A stretch of 64,000 nt of DNA, taken from positions 5,128,001 through 5,192,000 of the forward strand of contig CAMRHE010000076.1 of the NCBI GenBank assembly GCA_947044405.1. The letters are read 5' to 3'. The notes beneath the pieces are model-generated. The model did not search any database. It saw only the letters and a list, made by a program, of their open reading frames with translations, and had not been told where the DNA came from. The DNA is from Leptodactylus fallax (taxonomy: Eukaryota > Chordata > Amphibia > Anura > Leptodactylidae). The translations under genes were made by a program, and so were the position numbers. This document shows, piece after piece, positions 1 through 10,989 of this stretch; within the stretch, counting starts at the first letter, position 1; each line of letters begins with the position of its first letter.

Positions 1-208
1 TCGCCCCTGGCAGCTGGTGCTTACAGTTAAGTAATTGAATGCATTAACTGATTCGTTACCACACAACCAATGATAAGAGATTAAGTAATGCTATCACTTA
101 CATAAATCTTTCACCACCTCCTCCAACCCTTTGTATCCTTCAAAAGGTGTCGCTCCTTTGATTTCAGTACTGTTGGAATTTCTTCTCTAGCCATGACCAT
201 TCCCAAGT
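1..208. other. No gene recognised
   Basis: Ordinary AT-rich sequence. I see no open frame, RNA gene or repeat boundary that can be supported. Confidence 0.5.
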
Positions 209-361
209 AATCATTACTGTTAATTTCAGCACCTAATATGCTAGAGAGGCGCTCCACTGTCAGGTGTGCGGTCCTGGACTGGAGGAGGCAGCCTATGACC
301 GCCCACTTGACAGCATACAGCCTAATTAGGATATAGGGTGCTGAAACTAACAGAAATGATT
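209..361. repeat. Short foldback MITE
   Basis: The two ends are inverted copies of each other over about 36 bases: AATCATTACTGTTAATTTC at the left matches the reverse complement of the right end near 323-361 with few differences. An inner pair (CCACTGTCAGGTGTGCGGTC against GACCGCCCACTTGACAG) continues the hairpin. It has no coding capacity. A non-autonomous DNA element is the simplest reading; its superfamily is not determined. Confidence 0.6.
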
Positions 362-443
362 GGTCAACAATGGTAGGAAAAAGAGTGAGAAAAAATACTA
401 AGAAAAAAATTCCAACTCACTGGAATCAGTGGAGGGGCGTCTA

Positions 444-1111
444 TTAACCTTTTCCCGTTGCAGCCATTTTTTATTTTTTTATTTTACTTTTTTTTTTATT
501 TCTTGCCCTCCAAAAACCATAACCATTCTTATGAGAGCTTAATTTTTGTGGGACAAATAAAATTATTTGGACACCTGTAATTTTTTTATATTTCCGTATA
601 CAGAGCTGCGTAAGGTGTCTTTTTTTGAAGCACCCTTTGTACTTTTTATCTATACCATTTTGGGGAATGTCTGATCTTCTGATTTCTTTTTATTAAAATT
701 TTTATGGGTGGCGGTTCGTGCCATTTTGATTTTTTTTTTTTTTTTATTTCAACTGTTAATTTTTTAGCCCCCTTAGCGAATTTGAACCTGCAGTCACTAA
801 ATCGTTAGTCCCATAGACTTCAACAGGCAAGCCTCAATAGCTATATACCTATGACAGGTTGGGAGCCTTTGTAGGGTTGTCATAAGACCAGGATGGCTCC
901 CACCATCACACCACGCAGAAAGTCCTACAACAGTAAACGGAATGGAGTGGGGACAATCACAAAATGTAATGCCAGAGATCGGAGAAAACTCTGGTCACTG
1001 GTATTACTGCCGGGTCCCACTGTGTCAGACAACAGAGACCCAGTAATTATGGTGCCCGTTCTGCTTCTGACGTCCGCCATAATAGTACAGCAGATGTCTG
1101 GAAGTGGTTAA
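444..1111. mobile_element. TTAA-ended non-autonomous element
   Basis: It begins TTAACCTTTTCCCG and ends with the near-inverted CTGGAAGTGGTTAA, so the outermost TTAA may be the target duplication. Inside is a T-rich half followed by a GC-richer half with a GACGTCCGCC block. The short open frame at 893-1111 has no protein-like features and runs into the terminal repeat. TTAA-type termini are known for piggyBac-like elements and for the Xenopus T2 MITEs; assignment to either is inference. Confidence 0.6.
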
Positions 1112-1390
1112 AGAATGCAAAGAATTGGAGTTGGTGGAGGTGGTGAAATGTTTCCTTTAAGTGAAAGCACCAACTTCTCCAGCACTGACTGTGGCTATCA
1201 CACAGCCGGTGTACTATGTGGTAGCAACATCTGCTTATACTAATCAATATATCAATTAATTAATCTTCATTTTAACCTATTATCCATCTCATCAGTCTAT
1301 CTATCTGCTTATTGTGGTCTGTCTAAATCCATCTATTCCTTATTATACATGTATTTATTGACAATAGATAATAGAATGGTATGTAAATGG

Positions 1391-1418
1391 ATGGATAGAT
1401 AGATAATTACATGGATAG

Positions 1419-1454
<36 letters not shown>

Positions 1455-1545
1455 GTATAGATGGATAGATAGATAGATAATTGATAGAGATATGATATAG
1501 ATAGATAGTTGATAGATAGATAGGCGTATAGATGGATAGATACAT
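1391..1545. repeat. GATA microsatellite, interrupted
   Basis: Imperfect GATA tetranucleotide array with GGAT and AATT interruptions. The Tc1 element that follows is inserted at its right edge, and remnants of the array (GATGGATAGCAATAGATAG) resume after the transposon near 3190. The long open frame on the opposite strand here is a repeat artefact. Confidence 0.95.
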
Positions 1546-1546
1546 A

Positions 1547-3187
1547 CAGTCATATGAAAAAGTTTGGGCACCCCTATTAATCTTAATCATTTTTAGTTCT
1601 AAATATGTGGGTGTTTGCAACAGCCATTTCAATTTGATATAACTGATGGACACAGTAATATTTCAGGATTGAAATGAGGTTTATTGTACTAACAGAAAAT
1701 GTGCAATATGCATTAAACCAAAATTTGACCGGTGCAAAAATTTGGGTACCCTTATCATTTTATTGATTTGAATACTCCTAACTACTTTTTACTGACTTAC
1801 TGAAGCACAAAATTGGTTTTGTAACCTCACTGAGCTTTGAACTTCATAGCCAGGTGTATCCAATCATGAGAAAAGGTATTTAAGGTGGCCAAATGCAAGT
1901 TGTTCTCCTATTTGAATCTCCTCTGAAGAGTGGCATCATGGGCTCCTCAAAACAACTCTCAAATGATCCGAAAACAAAGATTGTTCAACATAGTTGTTCA
2001 GGGGAAGGATACAAAAAGTTGTCTCAGAGATTTAACCTGTCAGTTTCCACTGTGAGGAACATAGTAAGGAAATGGAAGACCACAGGGACAGTTCTTGTTA
2101 AGCCCAGAAGTGGCAGGCCAAGAAAAATATCAGAAAGGCAGAGAAGAAGAATGGTGAGAACAGTCAAGGACAATCCACAGACCACCTCCAAAGAGCTGCA
2201 GCATCATCTTGCTGCAGATGGTGTCACTGTGCATCGGTCAACAATACAGCACACTTTGCACAAGGAGAAGCTGTATGGGAGAGTGATGCGAAAGAAGCCG
2301 TTTCTGAAAGCACGCCACAAACAGAGTCGCCTGAGGTATGCAAAAGCACATTTGGACAAGCCAGCTTCATTTTGGAAGAAGGTCCTGTGGACTGATGAAA
2401 CAAAGATTGAGTTGTTTGGTCATACAAAAAGGCGTTATGCATGGCGTCAAAAAACACAGCATTCCAAGAAAAACACTTGCTACCCACTGTAAAATTTGGT
2501 GGAGGTTCCATCATGCTTTGGGGCTGTGTGGCCAATGCCGGCACCGGGAATCTTGTTAAAGTTGAGGGTCGCATGGATTCAACTCAGTATCAGCAGATTC
2601 TTGAGAATAATGTACAAGAATCAGTGACGAATTTGAAGTTACGCCGGGGATGGATATTTCAGCAAGACAATGATCCAAAACACAGCTCCAAATCTACTCA
2701 GGCATTCATGCAGAGGAACAATTACAATGTTCTGGAATGGCCATCCCAGTCCCCAGACCTGAATATCATTGAACATCTGTGGGATAATTTGAAGCGGGCT
2801 GTCCATGCTCGGCGACCATCAAACTTAACTGAACTGGAATTGTTTTGTAAAGAGGAATGGTCAAAAATACCTTCATCCAGGATCCAGGAACTGATTAAAA
2901 GCTACAGGAAGCGACTAGAGGCTGTTATTTTTGCAAAAGGAGGATCTACTAAATATTAATGTCACTTTTCTGTTGAGGTGCCCATACTTTTGCACCGGTC
3001 AAATTTTGGTTTAATGCATATTGCACATTTTCTGTTAGTACAATAAACCTCATTTCAATCCTGAAATATTACTGTGTCCATCAGTTATTAGATATATCAA
3101 ATTGAAATGGCTGTTGCAAACACCCAAATATTTAGAACTAAAAATGATTAAGATTAATAGGGGTGCCCAAACTTTTTCATATGACTG
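1547..3187 (+). mobile_element. Full-length Tc1-type transposon (copy A)
   Basis: A 1641-bp element with inverted terminal repeats of about 210 bp: the left end CAGTCATATGAAAAAGTTTG is inverted at the right end. Both outer ends touch TA (1545-1546 and 3188-3189), the dinucleotide target of Tc1/mariner elements. The long terminal repeats resemble the IR/DR type. The single gene inside encodes a DD34E transposase broken only by one frameshift. The element sits inside a GATA array, so it arrived after the array formed. The two terminal repeats still match closely, which suggests a fairly young insertion. Confidence 0.95.
1938..2959 (+). pseudogene. Tc1-type DD34E transposase, one frameshift
   Basis: This would be the cut-and-paste transposase acting on the surrounding inverted repeats. 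The start at 1938 (MGSSKQLS) gives a normal family N-terminus; an upstream in-frame ATG at 1893 is less likely. The first frame holds a paired helix-turn-helix region (KKLSQRFNLSVSTVRNIV), a basic GRPRK linker and the first catalytic aspartate in WTDET. The second frame, from about 2450, holds GGGSIMLWG, the second aspartate in QQDNDPKH, and the glutamate in PDLNIIEHLW exactly 34 residues further on (DD34E). The break coincides with a run of six A at 2449-2454, where one missing A would explain the frame change. The total length, about 340 residues, is normal for the family. It is not functional as read. Confidence 0.93.
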
Positions 3188-3217
3188 TAGATACCTAGAT
3201 GGATAGCAATAGATAGA

Positions 3218-3405
3218 TACAATCCAAAAGAAGTTTAAGAGCAGCACCATGTATACATGACCTTAAAGGGTGCTGGGTGCAAGTCCACTAGGGTCTGGCA
3301 CAGAACCCCAATCCACGTAGACAAAAGAAAAAATGGATAGCATTCCAAAAGTAATAGATTTTTTTAATTAATTTGGAGTGCTGTCCATTTGTTCTTTTGT
3401 CTAGC
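3218..3405 (+). repeat. GATA-tailed foldback unit 1
   Basis: It begins ATCCAAAAGAAGTTTAAGAG, similar to the start of the next unit at 3496, and ends with the tail TTGGAGTGCTGTCC followed directly by a GATA array. The tail is preceded by its own inverted form (GGATAGCATTCCAA) across a short AT spacer. It appears to be a deletion derivative of the longer unit at 3496-4196. No coding capacity. Confidence 0.6.
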
Positions 3406-3443
<38 letters not shown>

Positions 3444-3464
3444 ATAGACAGATAGATATATATG

Positions 3465-3495
<31 letters not shown>
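3406..3495. repeat. GATA microsatellite
   Basis: Mostly perfect GATA repeats with a GACAGATAGATATATATG interruption near 3447-3463. It lies exactly between two related foldback units. Confidence 0.95.
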
Positions 3496-4196
3496 ATACA
3501 AAAGCGTTTTAGAGCAGCACAATAAATATTAGCCCTTCCAAGGCATGGGTGCAAGTCCCCAAGGGTCTGGCATACAACCCAAGAAACCATAAAAACCACA
3601 GATGGACAGCACTCCAATATAGTGTAAAAAATAGTTACTGTGGGTTTATTCTATGCAACATTTCGGTTCCAATACAAGCTTGAGAAAGGTTCATTCTAGA
3701 GATGAGTGAATTTCTCAAAAGTTCAATTCGGCAGTTTGATTCAAAGTTCCAAAAAATTTCGCTTTGATATGAATTACTTTGCGGCGAGTAAACAGCTATT
3801 TCCGGGCTGCAGAGAGCCGGGGTGGGCGGCAAAATGGTGGAAGCCCTTGGATGCCGCGGTGATGTTTCTCTCTCTCTTCAGCACGGACAAGTTTTATTCA
3901 TGTGGAAGGATCTGCTAACAAGCAAAGACACGCCTACCCAATTACATCACTAGAGAATATCTTGTGACCCTCTGATGTCACAAAGGTCCTTTCTAAATAT
4001 TCGTTACTGTGAAGCATCAGGAAATTCTGAATCGTGGCGAATTGAAGATTTCCTGAAATTCAGATCGAATTCCACTTATGCAGAATCGATTTACTCATCT
4101 CTAGTCCATTCGTATTGGGGCCAAAACGTCACATTGAATAAACCCATAGTAACTATATTTTTACACTATATTGGAGTGCTCTTCATTTGTGCTCTT
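3496..4196 (+). mobile_element. GATA-tailed foldback unit 2 with hammerhead-like core
   Basis: The left arm (near 3610-3690) and the right arm (near 4112-4185) are inverted copies of each other over about 75 bp, both carrying GGAGTGCT, GTTACTATGGG-like and GGTTTATTC blocks. Ignoring the nested hAT MITE (3697-4103), the centre reads CTTGAGAAAGG, then a GTATTGGGGCC stem, then AAAACGTC. This matches a decayed hammerhead core in which the conserved boxes CUGANGA and GAAA are both mutated. It ends in a GATA array. A Penelope-like or retrozyme-derived origin is inference; no reverse transcriptase is present. Confidence 0.5.
3697..4103. mobile_element. hAT-type MITE, 8-bp target duplication
   Basis: A 407-bp element with inverted ends TAGAGATGAGTGAAT and ATTTACTCATCTCTA. 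It is flanked by GTTCATTC (3689-3696) and GTCCATTC (4104-4111), an 8-bp target duplication with one mismatch. The TAGAG termini and 8-bp duplication both fit the hAT superfamily. The centre shares blocks (GCAAAATGGTGGAA, TTGGATGCCGCGG) in opposite orientation with the element at 51499-52050, so the two belong to one family. The frames inside are not transposase. Confidence 0.85.

Positions 4197-4231
<35 letters not shown>
4197..4231. repeat. GATA microsatellite
   Basis: About nine perfect GATA units joined directly to the tail GTGCTCTT of the preceding foldback unit. Confidence 0.95.
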
Positions 4232-4232
<1 letters not shown>

Positions 4233-5606
4233 CGCAGTATAACTATGTGATAATAATGTGGACACTTGCCTAAAAAATGATTGTGGGCCCCACCACAGGA
4301 CACTAAAGCCTATTGTCTACTAACATCTGACATTTAGGTAAGGGAAGACTGGGGATGTTGCTATGCCCATGACCAGTCCCCTCTCCCATGAGAAATGCTC
4401 ATACACACCTAACTAACAATCCCATCCTTTCATGTCTATAGATAAAGCTGTTGGCTAAGAGCTGTATTATATGTATGGCCAGCATAAGACTGACCTGACT
4501 AAATATATTTAGTATACAGTGCTATGGAATATATTATCTCTATATACTATGAGCGTCCGCTCCACCCTGCTAGATCCCTTCACACCTGCTGTGCCTACTT
4601 CATACTAACTTTGACACTAAGGGACTACAGTCCTAGCGTCCACCTTTGTCTCCAGTGCTCTGGAAATAATTGCTTGTTACAGAAAACTAAAATGCTGAAC
4701 TCTTTGGTTTTAGCCAGTTTTGCTATGTTTTGCAGTATATTACTTTGTAGAAATCAGTTATCGTGAAGCCCTACAGACATTTGTAGTGTACTTTCCATCA
4801 TATTGCTCCTTTCGGTTACAATGTATACAATATAATTCCTTTGCAGGTGCAAGTAGAGGTGGCCCCTTGTGTGACCGATGCATCTAATCGTGTTTCCCTA
4901 CTCCACAATTATTCTGCTTGATGGATGTGCTGAAATGTAATTCTTCGGTGGCCGTTGGGGGAGTTGAAAGGGGTGAGAAGGTCACAGATGTGAACACTAT
5001 ACAAAATGCATTACAGTAAAGGGATTAAACGCATCCCTATGTATACAACAAACACACATTTCCTACAGTACTTGCATTTAGATTAATTATCTTCATTAAG
5101 TCCCTAGAAAAACAGGAAAAAACAGATTGCTGACGGAAATGCTCATAGCCTGGAAGACCCGACGAGAACACGACATAACCCTCATAAACAACAGACGTCT
5201 GTGATAACACAAATGCATTGTGGGCTTTGTAACCCTTTCCACCTTTGGAGATGTGTCCAGTGGCCAATAGTTGCATCTGGATGTACATAGAAAATATATG
5301 TATTTGCCTGTGCCAGTAGCCCTGGTATAGGAAAAACAGCAGCCAGGGCAAACTTGGGCTACCCAAATAGTGGTCATGAGGAGATAAACCGCCATTTCCA
5401 TGGGGAAAGAACAAGGCTTGTACTTACGTGTGACATCAATGAAAGGGCATTTCCTTAACTGTGATTTGCATGGTTGTTGGTAGAAACATAGGGCACTATG
5501 GGCCAGACCAAGCAGAGCTATTATCTGGGGACCGGTAACAGCTCAATGGAAAAGGGACCGAGCAGTCTCACTATAATGAGACATCTGAAATGCCAGGATT
5601 CACCAC
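4232..5606. other. No gene recognised
   Basis: Mixed-composition DNA with short open frames on both strands, the longest 125 codons at 5037-5414 on the minus strand. None shows a domain, a plausible start context or splice structure. No repeat boundaries were seen. Confidence 0.5.
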
Positions 5607-5716
5607 TTTTTAAAAAAATTTATTCTAGCAACTGTTTTTTCACTAGGTCTCTCCCGGTTCTCAAACCCAGGACCTTCTGCATAGCAGGCAGACACCCTAA
5701 CAGCTGAACTACAAAA
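5607..5716 (-). repeat. tRNA-derived SINE or tRNA relic
   Basis: Read on the minus strand, it starts TAGTTCAGCTGTTAGGGTG, close to an RNA polymerase III A box, and about 35 bases later has GGTCCTGGGTTTGAGAACC, close to a B box. An anticodon-arm-like CTGCTATGCAG lies between. The cloverleaf is degenerate (GAGAACC rather than GAATCC) and a T/A-rich tail follows, so a SINE head or pseudo-tRNA is more likely than a working tRNA gene. Confidence 0.6.
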
Positions 5717-5805
5717 TGAACTGCTCCAAGTGAGATGATTTTCTCTGACTGAAAGCCGCAAGTATTGTTCCACACAATTTGTCGCTACGGGCTTCAAAAT
5801 TCCTT

Positions 5806-6075
5806 TAAGGCTACATGTACGGTTTTTACTGTCCGCAATCCACAAAAAACATGTCCGCATGTGATCCACAATTACAGATTCCCAAAAAGACTTGTATGAT
5901 CCCCTACACTTGTGTGCGTTGCAAAAATAGGACATGCTCCATAATTTGCAGTCCTTGTACATGGCACGGACATGCGGCCACAAAAACTACGGCCGTGTGT
6001 ATGGGCCCATAGAAATGAGTGGGTAACTTTAACATAATTGCGAATAAAAACTATTTTCATGTGCATGAGGCCTTA
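5806..6075. mobile_element. Foldback MITE
   Basis: The left end TAAGGCTACATGTACGG is roughly inverted at the right end (CATGTGCATGAGGCCTTA). There is internal partial symmetry around repeated CATGTCCG and CGGACATGCGG blocks. It has no gene. Similar GAGGCCT-ended sequences occur near 42480. Confidence 0.55.
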
Positions 6076-6212
6076 AGTGGGTTTCCCATGAACCTAAAAT
6101 TATTTAAATTTGTAGACAAAAGTTAAACATTTTTGGAAATATAAGTAACTAAAACATTTTCTGAATTTTAAACACTCTCTCTAACCATGTTAGTGATAAC
6201 GTAATTTATGAG

Positions 6213-9200
6213 GTTTGTCAGAAAACCAGTCATGATGTCCTTATTGTGGTCGGGTTATCTTCTCATACATGTAGTGTCTCTCCTGATAACCAGCCATGAT
6301 GTCCTTATTGTGGTCGGGTTATCTTCTCATACATGTAGTGTCCTCCTGATAACCAGTCATGATGTCCTTATTGTGGTCGGGTTATCTTCTCATACACGTA
6401 GTGTCCCTCCTGATAACCAGCCATGATGTCCTTATTGTGGTCAGGTTATCTTCTCATACATGTAGTGTCTCGCCTGATAACCAGCCATGATGTCCTTATT
6501 GTGGTCGGGTTATCTTCTCATACATGTAGTGATCCTCCTAATAACTAGCCATGATGTCCTTATTGTGTCTGGGTTATCTTCTCATACATGTAATGTCCTC
6601 CTGATAACCAGCCATGATGTCCTTATTGTGGTCGGGTTATCTTCTCATACATGTAGTGTCTCTCCTGATAACCAGCCATGATGTCCTTATTGTGGTCAGG
6701 TTATCTTCTCATACATGTAGTGATCCTCCTAATAACTAGCCATGATGTCCTTATTGTGTCCGGGTTATCTTCTCATACATGTAGGGTCCCTCCTGATAAC
6801 CAGCCATGATGTCCTTATTGTGGTCAGGTTATCTTCTCATACATGTAGTGTCCTCCTGATAACCAGCCATGATGTCCTTATTGTGGTCAGGTTATCTTCT
6901 CATACATGTAGTGTCCTCCTGATAACCAGCCATGATGTCCTTATTGTGGTCGGGTTATCTTCTCATACATGTAGTGTCCCTCCTGATAACCAGACATGAT
7001 GTCCTTATTGTGGCCGGGTTATCTTCTCATACATGTAGTGTCCTCCTGATAACCAGCCATGATGTCCTTATTGTGGTCGGGATACCTTCTCATACATGTA
7101 GTGTCCTTGCCTGATAACCAGCCATGATGTCCTTATTGTGGTCAGGTTATCTTATCATACATGTAGTGTCCCTCCTGTACCAGCCATGATGTCCTTATTG
7201 TGGTCAGGTTATCTTCTCATACATGTAGTGTCCTCCTGATAACCAGCCATGATGTCCTTATTGTGGTCAGGTTATCTTCTCATACATGTAGTGTCCTCCT
7301 GATAACCAGCCATGATGTCCTTATTGTGGTCGGGTTATCTTCTCATACATGTAGTGTCCCTCCTGATAACCAGACATGATGTCCTTATTGTGGCCGGGTT
7401 ATCTTCTCATACATGTAGTGTCCTCCTGATAACCAGCCATGATTTCCTTATTGTGGCCGGGTTATCTTCTCATACATGTAGTGTCCTCCTGATAACCAGC
7501 CATGATGTCCTTATTGTGGTCAGGTTATCTTCTCATACATGTAGTGTCCTTGCCTGATAACCAGCCATGATGTCCTTATTGTGGTCAGGTTATCTTCTCA
7601 TACATGTAGTGTCCCTCCTGTACCAGCCATGATGTCCTTATTGTGGTCAGGTTATCTTCTCATACATGTAGTGTCCTCCTGATAACCAGCCATGATGACC
7701 TTATTGTGTCCGGGTTATCTTCTCATACATGTAGTGTCCTCCTGATAACCAGCCATGATGTCCTTATTGTGGTCGGGTTATCTTCTCATACATGTAGTGT
7801 CCTCCTGATAACCAGCCATGATGTCCTTATTGTGGTCGGGTTATCTTCTCATACATGTAGTGTCCCTCCTGATAACCAGCCATGATGTCCTTATTGTGGT
7901 CAGGTTATCTTCTCATACATGTAGTGTCTCTCCTGATAACCAGCCATGATGTCCTTATTGTGGTCGGGTTATCTTCTCACACATGTAGTGATCCTCCTAA
8001 TAACTAGCCATGATGTCCTTATTGTGTCTGGGTTATCTTCTCATACATGTAATGTCCTCCTGATAACCAGCCATGATGTCCTTATTGTGGTCGGGTTATC
8101 TTCTCATACATGTAGTGTCTCTCCTGATAACCAGCCATGATGTCCTTATTGTGGTCAGGTTATCTTCTCATACATGTAGTGATCCTCCTAATAACTAGCC
8201 ATGATGTCCTTATTGTGTCCGGGTTATCTTCTCATACATGTAGGGTCCCTCCTGATAACCAGCCATGGTGTCCTTATTGTGGTCAGGTTATCTTCTCATA
8301 CATGTAGTGTCCTCCTGATAACCAGCCATGATGTCCTTATTGTGGTCAGGTTATCTTCTCATACATGTAGTGTCCTCCTGATAACCAGCCATGATGTCCT
8401 TATTGTGGTCGGGTTATCTTCTCATACATGTAGTGTCCCTCCTGATAACCAGACATGATGTCCTTATTGTGGCCGGGTTATCTTCTCATACATGTAGTGT
8501 CCTCCTGATAACCAGCCATGATGTCCTTATTGTGGTCGGGATACCTTCTCATACATGTAGTGTCCTTGCCTGATAACCAGCCATGATGTCCTTATTGTGG
8601 TCAGGTTATCTTATCATACATGTAGTGTCCCTCCTGTACCAGCCATGATGTCCTTATTGTGGTCAGGTTATCTTCTCATACATGTAGTGTCCTCCTGATA
8701 ACCAGCCATGATGTCCTTATTGTGGTCAGGTTATCTTCTCATACATGTAGTGTCCCTCCTGATAACCAGACATGATGTCCTTATTGTGGCCGGGTTATCT
8801 TCTCATACATGTAGTGTCCTCCTGATAACCAGCCATGATTTCCTTATTGTGGCCGGGTTATCTTCTCATACATGTAGTGTCCTCCTGATAACCAGCCATG
8901 ATGTCCTTATTGTGGTCAGGTTATCTTCTCATACATGTAGTGTCCTTGCCTGATAACCAGCCATGATGTCCTTATTGTGGTCAGGTTATCTTCTCATACA
9001 TGTAGTGTCCCTCCTGTACCAGCCATGATGTCCTTATTGTGGTCAGGTTATCTTCTCATACATGTAGTGTCCTCCTGATAACCAGCCATGATGACCTTAT
9101 TGTGTCCGGGTTATCTTCTCATACATGTAGTGTCCTCCTGATAACCAGCCATGTTGTCCTTATTGTGGTCGGGTTATCTTCTCATACATGTAGTGTCCTC

Positions 9201-9377
9201 CTGATAACCAGCCATGATGTCCTTATTGTGGTCAGGTTATCTTCTCATACATGTAGTGTCCTCCTGATAACCAGCCATGATGTCCTTATTGTGTCTGGGT
9301 TATCTGCTCATACTTGTAGTGTCCCTGCCTGATAACTTGTCCACAATAAGGACATCATGGCTGGGTTTCTGACAAGT
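6213..9377 (+). repeat. Minisatellite 1, 63-65 bp unit, about 48 copies
   Basis: A tandem array of a unit built from CCAGCCATGATGTCC, TTATTGTGGTC(A/G)GG, TTATCTTCTCATACATG and TAGTGTCC(C)TCCTGATAA. Units of 63 bp preserve a reading frame (21 codons) and 64-bp units shift it, which explains the many short MMSLLW-type open frames; these are not genes. Variant units recur in order at a distance of 1459 bp (for example 6487 with 7946, 6742 with 8201, 6932 with 8391) and then 1396 bp (7312 with 8708, 7643 with 9039). So the array contains a large tandem duplication with one unit lost. The outer ends, 6213-6258 and 9331-9377, are inverted copies of each other. Confidence 0.97.
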
Positions 9378-10405
9378 CCCAGACTATAGAACGTTCCTGC
9401 ATTCATGGTCGTATACATTGGCCACTGATCAAGACAACAGATGTCACCACTAAGATGGTTAGAGGAAATCTTCATTCTAATGATAGTCAAAGTGACTAGA
9501 ACACTATTTAGCATACACATTATACCATCCATATGCACATTATACAATCCATATAACTATAACAACATGTACAATAAATAATTGAAAACATTTATAGCTT
9601 TTCCAAATTGTAAAAATAGTCAATTATATAATTTTTTTTCCTGTAATCTAAAAAGTATGTGAATGCATCCATATCCTAAAAAATATTTTGTCTTAAAGGA
9701 AACAAGTTATAAGGAATTTTAGAAAAATATTTTCCTAATCCAAAAATTTCTTATAGCCTTAATGAGATTTTTTTTTTGTATGTCTGGAAAACACATGAAC
9801 TTTTTAATCAGTATGAAATCTCATGCAACTAAGTGTATAACTAGGTCAATTCCATTATGCAGAAGATTTAATACTTACTTAAGTGTTTGGCAGAGGACAG
9901 GAAGTACCTCTGGTAATAACTACACAACTTAAAAATGAGCCATTGTAAGTTCAAGACCCCTTAATTGAGTTGTAAGTGTGGGAATGTTTTTTCTATCTTG
10001 TTGGAGTAGTTATAGAGTGCACAGAAGCTTGTAGATACTTTGTGTCTTTTGCATGACATTCTTATTTCATATATTTATCCTGGATGAGAAATCTGTAGGC
10101 AGGCATCCTATTCACTCCCCTCAGGAAAATGTTCTCATGATAGAGAAAATGATTTGCACAATGGGAGTAACAGAAAGGGGTTGTAAACTTTTTTTTACTA
10201 AGCACGTCGAAAAAGAACGCTAAACATGTAGAATGTGATCTCATATTACAATTAAAATATACAATTATATAAAGAAACGTTCTCTTTGTGTTCTTGTAGC
10301 ACAGTCATGTTCCCCTCATATGGTACTTGTTACGATAAGTAAGTGACCGTAAGACAACCAGCTAGAGCAGGTTCTGTCCTGTCAAAAGGATGACAAATTA
10401 TTGTT
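9378..10405. other. AT-rich DNA, no gene
   Basis: AT-rich with several poly-T and poly-A runs. No coding or RNA signature and no clear repeat ends. Confidence 0.5.
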
Positions 10406-10845
10406 GAAAGGATTGTGCAGGATTTGGAAAAACCCATAGAGGGACCAGGGTGAATGTAAAAGAAAAAAAAAGTCATCCTCACCTGTCCCTGGTGCTCCAT
10501 TGTCTGCTTCTGGTCCCCTTTCCATTGTGAGTCAGATATTGCCTCGGCGGCAGCCCTGAGGCTCACGTGACCTCTGAGACCAATCAGTGGCCTCAGTGGT
10601 CACTGGTAAGGAACTGGTGACATATCCGAGTGATGTCACTGTTCTTTTTCCAGCAAGTGCTGAGGCTACTTATTGGTCTCATCTTTTATGTGAGCATCAT
10701 GGCTTTTGGTGCTGTGTTCCCTGGTATTTGGTGAAAGGGGACCAAGAGGGCACAGAAAGGCACTGGGGACAGAAAAGTGTGCCTTTTTTTTTACACCCAC
10801 TCTGGCCACCCCATGGGTTACTCAAAATTCTGGATAACCTTTTAA
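10406..10845. mobile_element. Foldback MITE
   Basis: The two halves are inverted: AAAGGATTGTGCAGGATTT at the left against AATTCTGGATAACCTTTT at the right, continuing inward through CCCAT, a GGACCAGGGTG-like block, an A-rich block and GGTCCCCTTTC for about 100 bases per arm. The AAAGG ends resemble the TTAAAGG family. The open frames at 10330-10566 and 10587-10886 lie inside the arms and are not genes. Confidence 0.7.
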
Positions 10846-10989
10846 TGTATGGACTCAATAGGGGGGATTTATCACTCCCCATGTGAAAAACATTCCAAAT
10901 TTTGATGCACGCCGGGTGACTTTTTGAGGGTTTAGCGCCACTTTTGCAACTTTCTAAAAGTATTTGAGTTTTTATTATTATGTATGCCA

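Noticed and set aside
2393..2420. CTGATGA as a hammerhead core
   Set aside because: It is part of the transposase codons for WTDET and lacks the other ribozyme parts.
5607..5716. Functional tRNA gene
   Set aside because: Degenerate B box and arms plus a SINE-like tail; no reliable cloverleaf.
6208..9332. Series of MMSLLWSGYLLIHV-type open frames
   Set aside because: They are produced by 63-bp tandem units (21 codons); frames break wherever a 64-bp unit occurs and there is no non-repeat coding sequence.
6213..9377. CRISPR-like array
   Set aside because: Units are contiguous with no unique spacers, and the context is a vertebrate genome.
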